From assembly GCA_905479135.1 (NCBI GenBank), contig CAJQLJ010000086.1, forward strand, positions 1 through 35,503: a stretch of DNA of 35,503 bases. The letters run 5' to 3'. Under the pieces are notes generated by a model. It was not told the DNA's origin, made no database searches, and saw only the letters and a list, made by a program, of their open reading frames with translations. The translations under genes and the position numbers were made by a program. Below are positions 1 through 8,640 of the stretch, one piece after another (the stretch's first letter is position 1; each line of letters starts with the position of its first letter). Source of the stretch: an uncultured Campylobacterales bacterium (GTDB lineage: Bacteria; Campylobacterota; Campylobacteria; Campylobacterales; Arcobacteraceae).

Positions 1-38
1 AGAAATGTACTAACTAAAAAGATACTATGGAGTAATAT

Positions 39-374
39 ATGACAAAAAAAGAAAGTATAAATGTCGATAAATGTCCAGTAGAAACTGCTATTGACGGTTT
101 AGCTGGAAAATGGAAAATACTCATTCTTTGGTATTTAAAAGATGAGAAAAAAAGATTTAATGAACTTCAAAAACTACTTCCTAGAACAACTCAAAAGATG
201 CTTATTCAAAAATTGAGAGAATTAGAAGAGGATAAAATTGTACATAGAGAAGTTTATCCAGTCGTACCTCCAAAAGTTGAATACTCTTTAACGGAATATG
301 GGAAAAGTTTAAAACCTATTTTAAAGCAGTTATATATTTGGGGAGATGTTCATAAAAAGATGCTAAAAAAATAG
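39..374 (+). CDS. HxlR-family winged-helix transcriptional regulator
   Basis: This 111-residue protein is the usual size of an HxlR/MarR-like DNA-binding regulator, a family that often senses reactive carbonyls or redox state through a cysteine near the N-terminus. Here that cysteine is Cys12, just before the family signature 'AIDGLAGKWKILILWYL'. The recognition-helix region ('RFNELQKLLPRTTQKMLIQKL') and wing ('VVPPKVEYSLTEYGKSL') follow in the expected order. A GGAG Shine-Dalgarno lies about 7 bases before the ATG. The gene converges on gpsA with a gap of only a few bases. Its likely target, usually a divergent neighbour, would lie left of the window, so the ligand and regulon cannot be judged. 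The family is confident and the role is unknown. Confidence 0.9.
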   Translation: MTKKESINVDKCPVETAIDGLAGKWKILILWYLKDEKKRFNELQKLLPRTTQKMLIQKLRELEEDKIVHREVYPVVPPKVEYSLTEYGKSLKPILKQLYIWGDVHKKMLKK

Positions 375-389
375 CTCATTTATGAACTA
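372..389. terminator. Weak inverted repeat between convergent HxlR gene and gpsA
   Basis: TAGcTCATttATGAaCTA is an imperfect hairpin of seven pairs with one mismatch. It spans the stop codon of the regulator and the stop codon of gpsA. Its position suggests a shared bidirectional terminator, but the stem is short and A+T-rich. Confidence 0.3.
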
Positions 390-1279
390 AGTAAATCTTT
401 CAAACTATCTTTTGGATTTTTACCCTCAAGTATTAGTTTAACTTCATTTGCTATTGGTGTGTAAATATCATGCTCTTTTGAAAGTTTAGATATTGCCTCA
501 GATGTCTTCACACCTTCTGCAACTTCTCCTAATTCTTCAAGAATTTCATCTAGTTTTTTATTTTTAGCAAGACCAAGTCCAACTCTATAGTTTCTACTCA
601 TTGGAGAACTTGCTGTTAAAAATAAATCTCCAGCTCCACTTAATCCTAAGAAGGTAGATTCTTGTGCTCCGAATTTTTTACCAAATCTATACATTTCTAC
701 TAAACCTCTTGATATTAATGAAGCTTGTGCATTTTTACCAAGACTTAAACCCTCGCAAATACCACTTGCAATTGCTAATACATTTTTATAAGCACCTGCA
801 ACTTCAGCACCTATTACATCTGAACTATAATAAGTTTTTATAAAAGTAGGAAAGAAAGGACTAAACTCATCATATAACTTTTTTGAACTTGAATTTAAGA
901 CAAGAGCACAAGGTAAAGCTTTAATTACTTCTGCTGCAAATGATGGTCCAGAGATAAAACCAATATTAGATGTAGGTACATAAGTAGAATAAATTTCATT
1001 TAAAAATTCTCCTGTATTAGCTTCAATACCTTTAGATGCAACTAGTATTTTTTGATTTTTAAATATAAAATTCTCTTTTAACCATGATTTTAATTGTTGT
1101 GCAGGAATTGTGATTATTAAATAATCACAATTAAGAGCTGTTTGTAAATCAGTAAAATTTTTTATATCTCTAGGAGTTCTTGAAGTTATAAAAGTTTCTT
1201 GATTTTGAGATAAAGCAAAATGAAGTGCTTGTCCCCATTTACCAGCTCCAATTACAGCAATTGTAGGTTTCTTTGTCAT
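380..1279 (-). CDS. gpsA: NAD(P)H-dependent glycerol-3-phosphate dehydrogenase
   Basis: GpsA reduces dihydroxyacetone phosphate to sn-glycerol-3-phosphate in the cytoplasm, the entry point of phospholipid synthesis. The N-terminal Rossmann motif is 'AVIGAGKWGQALHFAL'. The family blocks 'VASKGIE', 'SGPSFAAEV', 'KNVLAIASGICEGL' (catalytic Lys), 'GLSGAGDLFLT' and 'NYRVGLGLA' follow in order. The ORF track starts 14 codons upstream at 1321, but that ATG lies inside a hairpin after gatB. The methionine at 1279 has an AAGG Shine-Dalgarno and places the Rossmann strand at the usual distance from the N-terminus, giving about 299 residues. gpsA follows gatB on the same strand, probably by read-through. 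Confidence 0.95.
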   Translation of the reverse strand: MTKKPTIAVIGAGKWGQALHFALSQNQETFITSRTPRDIKNFTDLQTALNCDYLIITIPAQQLKSWLKENFIFKNQKILVASKGIEANTGEFLNEIYSTYVPTSNIGFISGPSFAAEVIKALPCALVLNSSSKKLYDEFSPFFPTFIKTYYSSDVIGAEVAGAYKNVLAIASGICEGLSLGKNAQASLISRGLVEMYRFGKKFGAQESTFLGLSGAGDLFLTASSPMSRNYRVGLGLAKNKKLDEILEELGEVAEGVKTSEAISKLSKEHDIYTPIANEVKLILEGKNPKDSLKDLLSS

Positions 1280-1312
1280 TTTAAGCCTTTGATTTAGTTG
1301 ATGTTTGTAAAT

Positions 1313-1335
1313 AAAACCCATTTTAAATGAGTTTT
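1313..1335 (-). terminator. Hairpin between gatB and gpsA
   Basis: On the minus strand AAAACTCA-(7 nt)-TGGGTTTT forms an 8-bp stem with one G-U pair, followed by ATTT. It starts just after the gatB stop codon and covers the upstream gpsA ATG. It may be a weak terminator or an mRNA end-stabilising stem. The opposite strand also has a T-rich tail, so it could act in both directions. Confidence 0.4.
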
Positions 1336-1343
1336 ATTTTTTG

Positions 1344-2768
1344 TTATGAAAGTCTTTGTTTTAGTAATTCATTTACTTTAGCAGGGTTTGCAGTACCTTT
1401 TGATGCTTTCATAGTTTGACCTACAAAGAATCCAAATAACTTATCTTTTCCACTCTTATATTGTTCAACTTTATCTTCATTTGCTGCAATAATTCCATCA
1501 ATAATTTCTAAAATTGCTCCATCATCTGATACTTGTTTTAATCCAAGCTTTTCAATTGCTACATCTACTTCTAGAGTATTCTGCATTAAATAATCAAGCA
1601 CTTCTTTAGCTGCTTTTCCTGATATTGTTCCATCTTCAATTCGTTTTACAACAGTAGCTAATGTTTTAGCTTGAACAGGTGAGTTTTCTAATGTAATACC
1701 ATCAATTAATCGTGACGCTAATTCAACAGTTAGCCATGTAACTGCATTTTTACCAGTAATTTCTTCATTCATCATATCATCAAAGAAGTTTGCAGTTTCA
1801 AGTGATGCAGTTATAACAGCAGCATCATATTCTTTAATTTTAAAATCTTTTACAAATCTTTCTTTTTTCTCATCTGGAAGTTCAGGGATTTGTGAATACT
1901 TTTGCATCATTTCATCACTAATAACTACTGGCAAAAGATCTGGATCTGGAAAATATCTGTAATCAGCTGCATCTTCTTTTCCTCTCATTGAACGAGTTTC
2001 TCCTGTATCTGCATCAAAAAGTCTTGTTTCTTGAACAATTTCAGTAGAATGAATACCATCTTCCCATGCTTCAATATGTCTATTAACTTCATAGTGTATT
2101 GCTTTTTCAATAAACTTAAATGAATTCATATTTTTTATTTCACATCTTGTATTTAAGTTTGTATCCCCTTTTGGACGGATAGAAACATTAACATCCGCTC
2201 TAAAAGAACCTTCTTGCATATTTGCATCACTTATTCCTAAATATCTTACAATTGAGTGAAGTTTTTTAAGATATAAAATTGCTTCTTCTGCTGTTCTCAT
2301 ATCAGGTTCTGATACGATTTCAAGAAGAGGTGTTCCTGTTCTATTTAAATCTACTAATGATTCATTTGCAGCATGTTTACTTTTACCTGCATCATTTTCT
2401 AAATGAGCTCGTGTTACTCCAATAGTTTTTTGGTTCCCATCTGGAAAGTCAATTACTATTTCACCAAGTCCAACAATAGGAACTTCAAATTGTGAAATTT
2501 GATAACCATTTGGTAAATCTGGATAAAAATAATTTTTTCTATTAAAAATAGATTTTCTATTAACCTCTGATTTAAGCGCAGTTCCTAACATAATAGATTT
2601 ATGTACAGCTTCTTTATTTAATACAGGTAGAGCTCCTGGTAATCCTAAACATGTTGGACATACATTTGTATTTGGCTCTTCTCCAAAACTTGTTGCACAA
2701 GAACAAAATAGTTTAGATTTCGTATTTAATTGAACATGAACCTCTAAACCTATAATTACTTCAAACAT
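1344..2768 (-). CDS. gatB: Asp-tRNA(Asn)/Glu-tRNA(Gln) amidotransferase subunit B
   Basis: GatB is the kinase/transamidase subunit of the GatCAB complex. That complex converts misacylated Asp-tRNA(Asn) and Glu-tRNA(Gln) to the amidated forms in bacteria lacking the matching synthetases. The 474-residue length is normal. The N-terminus reads '[20 protein letters not shown]', followed by zinc-ligand cysteines in 'CSCATSFG' and 'CPTCLGLPG'. The catalytic cradle motifs '[15 protein letters not shown]' and '[14 protein letters not shown]' are present, and the tail (about 330 to 474) is the tRNA-binding YqeY-like domain. The start has an AAGGA Shine-Dalgarno. gatA and gatC are not in the window. 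Confidence 0.97.
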   Translation of the reverse strand: MFEVIIGLEVHVQLNTKSKLFCSCATSFGEEPNTNVCPTCLGLPGALPVLNKEAVHKSIMLGTALKSEVNRKSIFNRKNYFYPDLPNGYQISQFEVPIVGLGEIVIDFPDGNQKTIGVTRAHLENDAGKSKHAANESLVDLNRTGTPLLEIVSEPDMRTAEEAILYLKKLHSIVRYLGISDANMQEGSFRADVNVSIRPKGDTNLNTRCEIKNMNSFKFIEKAIHYEVNRHIEAWEDGIHSTEIVQETRLFDADTGETRSMRGKEDAADYRYFPDPDLLPVVISDEMMQKYSQIPELPDEKKERFVKDFKIKEYDAAVITASLETANFFDDMMNEEITGKNAVTWLTVELASRLIDGITLENSPVQAKTLATVVKRIEDGTISGKAAKEVLDYLMQNTLEVDVAIEKLGLKQVSDDGAILEIIDGIIAANEDKVEQYKSGKDKLFGFFVGQTMKASKGTANPAKVNELLKQRLS

Positions 2769-2784
2769 ATATTTCCTTTCTTTC

Positions 2785-3609
2785 TTATCTTATAATTTTT
2801 ATATCAGCTGTTAACTTTTGTTTTTCAAAAAAATCTTTTAAATATTTTTTTTCTCTTAAAGACATAACTTCATTAAATATTTTATTTTTCACAATTTCAA
2901 AATCTAATGTATCTATTCCCTCTTTTTTAATTACAAAAAGAGCATTGTACATTTTATTAGAAGTGAAAATCGGAGTAAAACTATTTTCTTTAGTATTATT
3001 TAAAAGATACTGCATTTGTGGGTCTAAGTCTTTTATTTGAAGTGTCAAAGGATTTCTTTGTACATCTTGTGGAAGTAAAAGTGGACTTTTTATTGCTGAT
3101 AATAATGATGATCTTTTATTTGTTATATATTGTACTATTGACACTGTTTTTACAGTTGTATAATTATTTTTATTAGTTTCATAATGTAATAGCATATCTT
3201 CATTTGTCGCTATTTTTAATTGACCTTGAACTAGTTTTTTAATTAATTTTTGTCTAGTAACTATACTTTTAGTTTCTTTTTCAAATATAGAATAATCAGG
3301 ATACTTTTGTTTAACTATCGATTTGAAAGTAAAAACATCCATATTATTAGAACTTGCTAATTTTTCAATGTAATCATTAATATCAAAAATATCTACATTA
3401 ATATTGTATTTTTGTAGTAGTTGATCATATAAAACATTGTCAATAAGAGAACTTACTGCTTTGTTTTTATCCATATTTTCTGTAAGCATTTTTTGATCAA
3501 TATCATAGAGTGTAATTGGGTCATCATTTACAGTAATCGCAATGCCATTTATTAAACCCGCAAATGATATATTTACAGATATAAGTAATATCAAAAATAA
3601 TTTATACAT
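2785..3609 (-). CDS. SurA-like periplasmic chaperone / peptidyl-prolyl isomerase family protein
   Basis: This 274-residue exported protein has a signal peptide ('[17 protein letters not shown]') followed by a SurA-type N-terminal segment ('[20 protein letters not shown]'). Helices typical of SurA_N chaperones that hold unfolded outer-membrane proteins come next. The C-terminal half is where a parvulin domain would sit, but I cannot find a convincing parvulin active-site pattern, so it may be a chaperone without isomerase activity. Small SurA-like chaperones of this build are known in Campylobacter (for example Cj1289). That comparison is by architecture only. The start has AAGGA six bases upstream. 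It lies between a strong terminator after the D-lactate dehydrogenase gene and gatB, 16 bases before the gatB start. Confidence 0.72.
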   Translation of the reverse strand: MYKLFLILLISVNISFAGLINGIAITVNDDPITLYDIDQKMLTENMDKNKAVSSLIDNVLYDQLLQKYNINVDIFDINDYIEKLASSNNMDVFTFKSIVKQKYPDYSIFEKETKSIVTRQKLIKKLVQGQLKIATNEDMLLHYETNKNNYTTVKTVSIVQYITNKRSSLLSAIKSPLLLPQDVQRNPLTLQIKDLDPQMQYLLNNTKENSFTPIFTSNKMYNALFVIKKEGIDTLDFEIVKNKIFNEVMSLREKKYLKDFFEKQKLTADIKIIR

Positions 3610-3628
3610 TATAATTCCTTGTCTTATT

Positions 3629-3669
3629 AAAACAGATATTTTACCTAAATAATGGTAAATATCTGTTTT
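3629..3669 (-). terminator. Strong intrinsic terminator of the lactate operon
   Basis: AAAACAGATATTTTACC (3629-3645) and GGTAAATATCTGTTTT (3654-3669) are complementary over 16 bp with one bulged base and an 8-base loop. On the minus strand the stem ends in UUUUAAUAA. It sits 13 bases after the D-lactate dehydrogenase stop codon, making it the natural end of the lactate module transcript. Confidence 0.8.
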
Positions 3670-3682
3670 GACTAAAAAAGAA

Positions 3683-6523
3683 TTAATTACTTTTTGCTTT
3701 TGTACACTTATTTATAAGATAGAAAATAGAATTGTAATCTAAACCAGAATGCTCAGATAATCCTATTTCACAAGTTTTTGAAGTTGAAAATGCATATTTA
3801 GCATTTTTTATACTTTTTGGAAGATCTCTTAATGCAGATTCATTTAATTCAGGAAAGTTGAATCCTCTATCTCCTGCGAATCCACAACATTTTACATCTG
3901 CTGGAATTATTACTTCATTTGAACACATTTGTGCTAAAGTTTTGAACTTAGTTTCTAATCCCATTTTAGAAGAACTACATGTTGTATGTATTGTAATAGG
4001 TTCATTTATTGGTGTAAAGTCTAAATCATTACTTAAAAAGTCTAGAGCGAACTCTATTGGTTCATAAAGTTTTAGATCACTTTTAAACTTTTCTATCATC
4101 GTTTTAGTACATGGGCTAGTATCACACAATACGGGATACTCACCATTATTTGTAGCTTTAATTAAAGCAAGTTCAAGTTGTGATGATTTTGTAGCTCCTG
4201 CTTGAAGAAAACCTTTTGAAGAAAATGGCATTCCACAACAAAGATTTGGTAAGTTTTCAGGAAAGATAATTTGGTAACCAGCTTTTTTTAATAATTCAAC
4301 GGTTACCTCAAATAATTCTTTCTCTTCTACACTTACATCACTTAGTCCCATAGTTCTATTTATACATGATGGAAAATAAACTACTTTTTTATCTGAAACT
4401 TGTTGTTCAAATTTTGTATTTATTTTAATTGGTTTTGGCAATGTTGCATTCCATTTAGGAATTTTTCCTTTAGAAAAATCTCTCATTGTTCCAGTCACTG
4501 TTTGCATACTAGCAGTTCCTAAAAGTTTATGCACAGCATTTGCGCTACCTAAGCCAAACTTCATTCCTTTTAGTGTCATTGAAAAATTATTTGCTACAAA
4601 GTTTGCAACATTTTTTGCATTAGGGCTTAATTGTTCTGCTCTTAAATGTTTAGTTAAATTTCCTGTATCAATATTTACAGGACATGAAGATGAACATAAA
4701 GAACAAGTAGCACAAGTTTCAATTCCATCATATTGGTAAAGTTCTTTATATTCTTTTGCTTCCTCAAGTTGACCAGTTTCTTCTAGTCTTGATATTTCTC
4801 TATTTATTACAATTCTTTGTCTTGGTGTTAATGTTAGCTCATTTGATGGACACGATGGCTCACAGAATCCACACTCAATACATTTATCAATGATTTCATT
4901 ACTTGCAGGCATAGCTTTTAAGTTTTTAAGATGAGCTTCTTGATCATCATTTATTATAACACCTGGATTTAGTAATCCTTTTGGATCAAATAATTCTTTG
5001 ATCTTCTTCATCATTACATAAGCATCATGTCCCCATTCAACTTCTATAAATGCAGCCATATTTCTACCCGTTCCATGTTCTGCTTTTAAGCTACCTTGAT
5101 ATTTAACAGCAACAGAATGAACTACATCATTCATAAACGCATCATATCTTTTTATTTCACTTGGATCTGAAAAATCTTGAGTAAATACAAAGTGGAAATT
5201 TCCTTCAAGCGCATGTCCAAAGATTAAGGCTTCAGTATACTTGTGTTTTTTAAATAAACCTTGTAATTCTAAAGCAGCTTCCGCTAGATATTCAATTGGA
5301 TAAGCAACATCTTCAATAATTACTGTTGTACCAGTTTGTCTTACTGCTCCAACTGCTGGGAATAAACCTTTTCTAATTTTCCAATAAAGAGTATATTCTG
5401 TTACATCTTTTGTAAAATAGATATCTCTTTCTACATCAAATTCTGCTAGCATTTCTTCAATTTGAGCTGTTTGAATATCAAGTTGATTGTCAGAAACTGC
5501 TCTTGTTTCAATTAATAAAGCTGTAATATTTTCACCAAAATCTTTGATAAAATCAGGCATTGCAGGATCATCTTCAATACTTCTTAATCCTGCTCTATCC
5601 ATTAATTCAACTGCATCAACAATAATAGTTTTATCATCACGTGCAAGTTTTAATTTTGTAACAGCAGAACATGCTTCTTCTATATCTTTAAAGTAAATTA
5701 GTGCACTTGCTTTATCTTTTAAATCTTCAACTGTGTAGTATGTAATTTCTTCAATAAAAGCTAAAGTTCCTTCACTACCAATTATTAAGTGTTCTAATAT
5801 TTCGAATTCATCTTCAAAATCAATTAATGCATTTAATGAGTAACCACATGTATTTTTTATTTTGAACTTTCGTTCTATTTTTGCTCTTAATTCTTCATTG
5901 TTTTTCGTGCTTGTTGAGAATTCTTTTAAATCTTTTAAGAATTGTGCATGTGTTAATTTAAATGCATTTTTACTCTCTATACATGATGTATCTAATTTTG
6001 TTCCATCACCAAAAATCAATTTCATTGATTTCAAAGTTTTATATGAGTTTTGAGAAACTCCACAACACATACCTGAGGCATTATTTGCAGCAATTCCACC
6101 AATCATAGCTGCATTTATAGAAGCTGGATCAGGTCCTATTTTTTTAGAATAAGGAGCAAGTAAATTATTTACTTGTTGACCTGTTAGTGCGGGTTGTAAT
6201 GAGATATAACTTCTATCATCAGATATTTTAAAGTTTGTAAATTTTCTTGATGTAACTATTAAAATAGAATCACTAATAGCTTGACCTGAAAGAGAAGTTC
6301 CAGCAGCCCTAAATGTAACGCTTAATTCTAATTCATTTGTTAATTTAATAATATCTTGAACTTCTTGTGCATTATCAGTTTTGATAACTATTTTTGGAAT
6401 TAATCTATAAAATGAAGCATCTGTTCCATAAGCTAATGTATGTAATTTATCAGTAAAAATATTTTTTACTGAGATCTTCTTTGAGATTTGATTATAAAAA
6501 TTTAAATATTTACCATCTAACAT
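3683..6523 (-). CDS. dld: FAD- and Fe-S-dependent D-lactate dehydrogenase
   Basis: This 946-residue protein fuses a GlcD-like flavoprotein to a GlcF-like iron-sulfur protein. An FAD-binding PCMH domain ('TFRAAGTSLSGQAISDSI', 'IGPDPASINAAMIGGIAANN') is followed by the FAD-oxidase C-terminal domain ('FGHALEGNFHFVFTQDF', 'KAEHGTGRNMA'). Two ferredoxin-like clusters then appear (CIECGFCEPSCP near 547, CATCSLCSSSCP near 604) and two CCG domains (CCGMPF near 763, CCGFAGDRGF near 878). The same architecture and length occur in the H. pylori and C. jejuni D-lactate dehydrogenases (HP1222, Cj1585c), which feed electrons to the quinone pool at the inner membrane. It is 22 bases downstream of dctM with an AAAGG Shine-Dalgarno, so it is probably the last gene of the TRAP-transporter operon. 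Another 2-hydroxyacid substrate such as glycolate cannot be excluded. Confidence 0.88.
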   Translation of the reverse strand: MLDGKYLNFYNQISKKISVKNIFTDKLHTLAYGTDASFYRLIPKIVIKTDNAQEVQDIIKLTNELELSVTFRAAGTSLSGQAISDSILIVTSRKFTNFKISDDRSYISLQPALTGQQVNNLLAPYSKKIGPDPASINAAMIGGIAANNASGMCCGVSQNSYKTLKSMKLIFGDGTKLDTSCIESKNAFKLTHAQFLKDLKEFSTSTKNNEELRAKIERKFKIKNTCGYSLNALIDFEDEFEILEHLIIGSEGTLAFIEEITYYTVEDLKDKASALIYFKDIEEACSAVTKLKLARDDKTIIVDAVELMDRAGLRSIEDDPAMPDFIKDFGENITALLIETRAVSDNQLDIQTAQIEEMLAEFDVERDIYFTKDVTEYTLYWKIRKGLFPAVGAVRQTGTTVIIEDVAYPIEYLAEAALELQGLFKKHKYTEALIFGHALEGNFHFVFTQDFSDPSEIKRYDAFMNDVVHSVAVKYQGSLKAEHGTGRNMAAFIEVEWGHDAYVMMKKIKELFDPKGLLNPGVIINDDQEAHLKNLKAMPASNEIIDKCIECGFCEPSCPSNELTLTPRQRIVINREISRLEETGQLEEAKEYKELYQYDGIETCATCSLCSSSCPVNIDTGNLTKHLRAEQLSPNAKNVANFVANNFSMTLKGMKFGLGSANAVHKLLGTASMQTVTGTMRDFSKGKIPKWNATLPKPIKINTKFEQQVSDKKVVYFPSCINRTMGLSDVSVEEKELFEVTVELLKKAGYQIIFPENLPNLCCGMPFSSKGFLQAGATKSSQLELALIKATNNGEYPVLCDTSPCTKTMIEKFKSDLKLYEPIEFALDFLSNDLDFTPINEPITIHTTCSSSKMGLETKFKTLAQMCSNEVIIPADVKCCGFAGDRGFNFPELNESALRDLPKSIKNAKYAFSTSKTCEIGLSEHSGLDYNSIFYLINKCTKAKSN

Positions 6524-6545
6524 TTTGAGCCTTTTATTTTAAATA

Positions 6546-7913
6546 TCATCCATCAGTACTTGGATTAATTCCAAAGAACTCTGGATAGAAAGCAATTAAC
6601 ATTAATACTACAATTTGAATTGCAATAAATGGTAATACACCTTTATAAATTTGTATTGTTCTAACTGTTGCTGGAACTACCCCTTTTAAGTAGAAAAGGG
6701 AGAATCCAAATGGTGGTGTTAAGAATGATGTTTGTAAGTTCATCGCAATTAAAATAGCAAACCATACAGGATTAATATCTAAGTTCATAGCAATTGGTAC
6801 AAGAATTGGAACAATAATATATGAAATTTCAACAAAATCAATAAAGAATCCTAAAATAAGAATTGCTATCATTGTAAATATAATGAATCCCCATTTTTCA
6901 TCTCCAGGTAAACTCATCATAAAATGCTCAACAATTTCATCTCCACCTGTATATGTAAATACCATAGAAAAAGCTGTTGCACCAATTAAGATTCCAAATA
7001 CCATAGAAGTAATTTTTACAGATTCTAAAGATGCTTCTTTAACCATAGAAATTGAAAATGATTTATAAACAATTGCCAATCCAATTGCTCCTAAACATCC
7101 TACTGCTGATGATTCAGTTGGCGTTGCAATACCTGCAAAAATAGAACCTAGAACTAATAAAATTAGTGTTAGTGATGGAATAATATCAATTAAAGCTCGA
7201 ACTACTTGTTTTCCTTTTGAACCTCGTGTTGGATCAGATGGAATTGCTGGAGCCATTTCTTTATTAAAAAATGATATAACAACTATATATAATATATATG
7301 CACCTACAAGTGCTAATCCTGGACCAATTGCAGCTTTGAATAAATCTCCAACAGGAACTTGAAATACATCTCCTAAGATAATTAAAACAATTGAAGGAGG
7401 AATAATCTGCCCTAATGTACCAGAAGCACAAATAGTACCACAGGCAAGAGGAGTATTATATTTGTATTTCATCATAACAGGAAGTGAAATAACTCCCATT
7501 GCAACAACAGAAGCACCAACAACACCAGTTGAAGCTGCTAATAATGCACCAACTAATACAGTTGAAATAGCAACTCCACCTCTAATTTCTCCAAATAAGA
7601 AGCCCATTGATTCTAAAAGTCTTTCAGCAAGACCAGTTTTTTGTAAAACAATTCCCATAAAAATAAACATAGGAACGGCCATAAGAATTGTATTTTGCAT
7701 AATAGACATAATTCTAAATGGCATAAAGTCAAACATAAGTAGACCTTCCTCAAAGCCCTCAACCAAACCAACTTCAAGTCCATCATCAAAACCAATCTCA
7801 ACAATACCAGCAATAATTCCAAAAAGTACTGATACGGCTGCAAAAGTAAATGCTACAGGAAAACCAAATAGTAGCATTAGTAGTGCAGCAAAAAACATTA
7901 TAATACCAACCAT
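6546..7913 (-). CDS. dctM: TRAP transporter large permease subunit (DctM)
   Basis: This 455-residue integral membrane protein is the ion-coupled channel subunit of a tripartite ATP-independent periplasmic transporter. Hydrophobic segments run the full length. Family blocks are visible at 'MQNTILMAVPMFIFMGIVL', 'ASTGVVGASVVAMGVISLPV', 'GTICASGTLGQIIPPSIVLI' and 'LTPPFGFSLFYLKGV'. Between the first two helices and the conserved 'ILMAVPMF' block is an unusual acidic Gly/Glu/Asp-rich stretch ('IGFDDGLEVGLVEGFEEGLL'). The ATG overlaps the dctQ stop (TAATG) and has AAAGGAG upstream, which implies translational coupling. Together with DctP and DctQ it should import a small carboxylate. Confidence 0.93.
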   Translation of the reverse strand: MVGIIMFFAALLMLLFGFPVAFTFAAVSVLFGIIAGIVEIGFDDGLEVGLVEGFEEGLLMFDFMPFRIMSIMQNTILMAVPMFIFMGIVLQKTGLAERLLESMGFLFGEIRGGVAISTVLVGALLAASTGVVGASVVAMGVISLPVMMKYKYNTPLACGTICASGTLGQIIPPSIVLIILGDVFQVPVGDLFKAAIGPGLALVGAYILYIVVISFFNKEMAPAIPSDPTRGSKGKQVVRALIDIIPSLTLILLVLGSIFAGIATPTESSAVGCLGAIGLAIVYKSFSISMVKEASLESVKITSMVFGILIGATAFSMVFTYTGGDEIVEHFMMSLPGDEKWGFIIFTMIAILILGFFIDFVEISYIIVPILVPIAMNLDINPVWFAILIAMNLQTSFLTPPFGFSLFYLKGVVPATVRTIQIYKGVLPFIAIQIVVLMLIAFYPEFFGINPSTDG

Positions 7914-8503
7914 TATTTATCTCCTTTATGTAATTTTTCTTCTGATTTATGAACATCTTTTACAATAATATCAATCTCACCATTTACCATATGAGGAGCT
8001 ACAGGATGTAATCCTCTATAAACATTTAAGTTTCTTATAAAAAATCCAATTGATGTAATTATAAGTAAGAAAAAAGATATAGGAATTAGTGATTTTACTA
8101 ACCATCTATTTGTAAGTCCACCTGGATCTCCACTTTGTTCCCCTGATTGATAAGCTTCTATTACATAATCAATTGAACCAAATCCAATTAATAGAGAAAT
8201 TGGTAATATAAAAAATATAACACCAAGCATATTAATAATTGCTTTTTTCTTATCTTTTAATGTATCATAAATTAAATCTACTCTCACATGGCCATCTTCT
8301 TTTAGTGTATAAGAAATACCTAATAGAATGATAATTGAAAATAGATGCCATTCCATTTCTTGCATTGCGATACTTCCTGATCTAAAGAAATATCTCATAA
8401 CAACATCATAAAATACATTCATTATCATTAATACCATTGCAATTGCTGTAATGTAACCAATGATATCTGCAAATTTGTCAAAAACTTTTTCTAGTTTTAA
8501 CAT
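7913..8503 (-). CDS. dctQ: TRAP transporter small permease subunit (DctQ)
   Basis: This 196-residue protein has the four membrane segments expected of DctQ, for example 'IIGYITAIAMVLMIMNVFYD', 'WHLFSIIILLGISYTL' and 'LIPISFFLLIITSIGFFI'. The conserved 'MQEMEWHLFS' block before the second helix is present. DctQ associates with DctM in the inner membrane and helps dock the periplasmic receptor. The start has AAAGGA seven bases upstream. The gene is separated from dctP by 137 bases containing a stable hairpin, and it overlaps dctM by one base. Confidence 0.92.
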   Translation of the reverse strand: MLKLEKVFDKFADIIGYITAIAMVLMIMNVFYDVVMRYFFRSGSIAMQEMEWHLFSIIILLGISYTLKEDGHVRVDLIYDTLKDKKKAIINMLGVIFFILPISLLIGFGSIDYVIEAYQSGEQSGDPGGLTNRWLVKSLIPISFFLLIITSIGFFIRNLNVYRGLHPVAPHMVNGEIDIIVKDVHKSEEKLHKGDK

Positions 8504-8604
8504 TGTAAAATCCTTTTGAAATTGTTAATAAGTCAAATAAACATAAGTTTAGTAATAAAGTTAATGATATATTTATTGGACTTATTGTTTTTATTTAATA
8601 GTAG

Positions 8605-8640
8605 AATATTCTAACTCTAGAAAAGAGTTAGAATAATATT
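8605..8640 (-). terminator. Intercistronic stem-loop between dctP and dctQ
   Basis: ATTCTAACTCT and AGAGTTAGAAT form a perfect 11-bp stem with a 5-base loop, directly after the dctP stop codon. The minus-strand tail (ATTCTACTATT) is not a clean U-tract. The element looks like a partial terminator or 3'-end stabiliser, giving more receptor mRNA than permease mRNA, rather than a full stop. Confidence 0.6.

Noticed and set aside
1280-1321. 14-codon N-terminal extension of gpsA
   Set aside because: The upstream ATG lies within a hairpin, has no Shine-Dalgarno, and precedes sequence foreign to the family. The ATG at 1279 fits better.
7462-7968. 168-residue plus-strand ORF opposite dctM
   Set aside because: It is antisense to well-conserved DctM/DctQ sequence, Ser/Thr/Pro/Ile-rich, and has no family features. 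It is a shadow of a low-complexity membrane gene.
8550-8575. A third copy of the lutA/dctP box upstream of dctQ (AATGATATATTT)
   Set aside because: Only part of the 13-mer matches, and there is no TAAAATTA at the conserved spacing.
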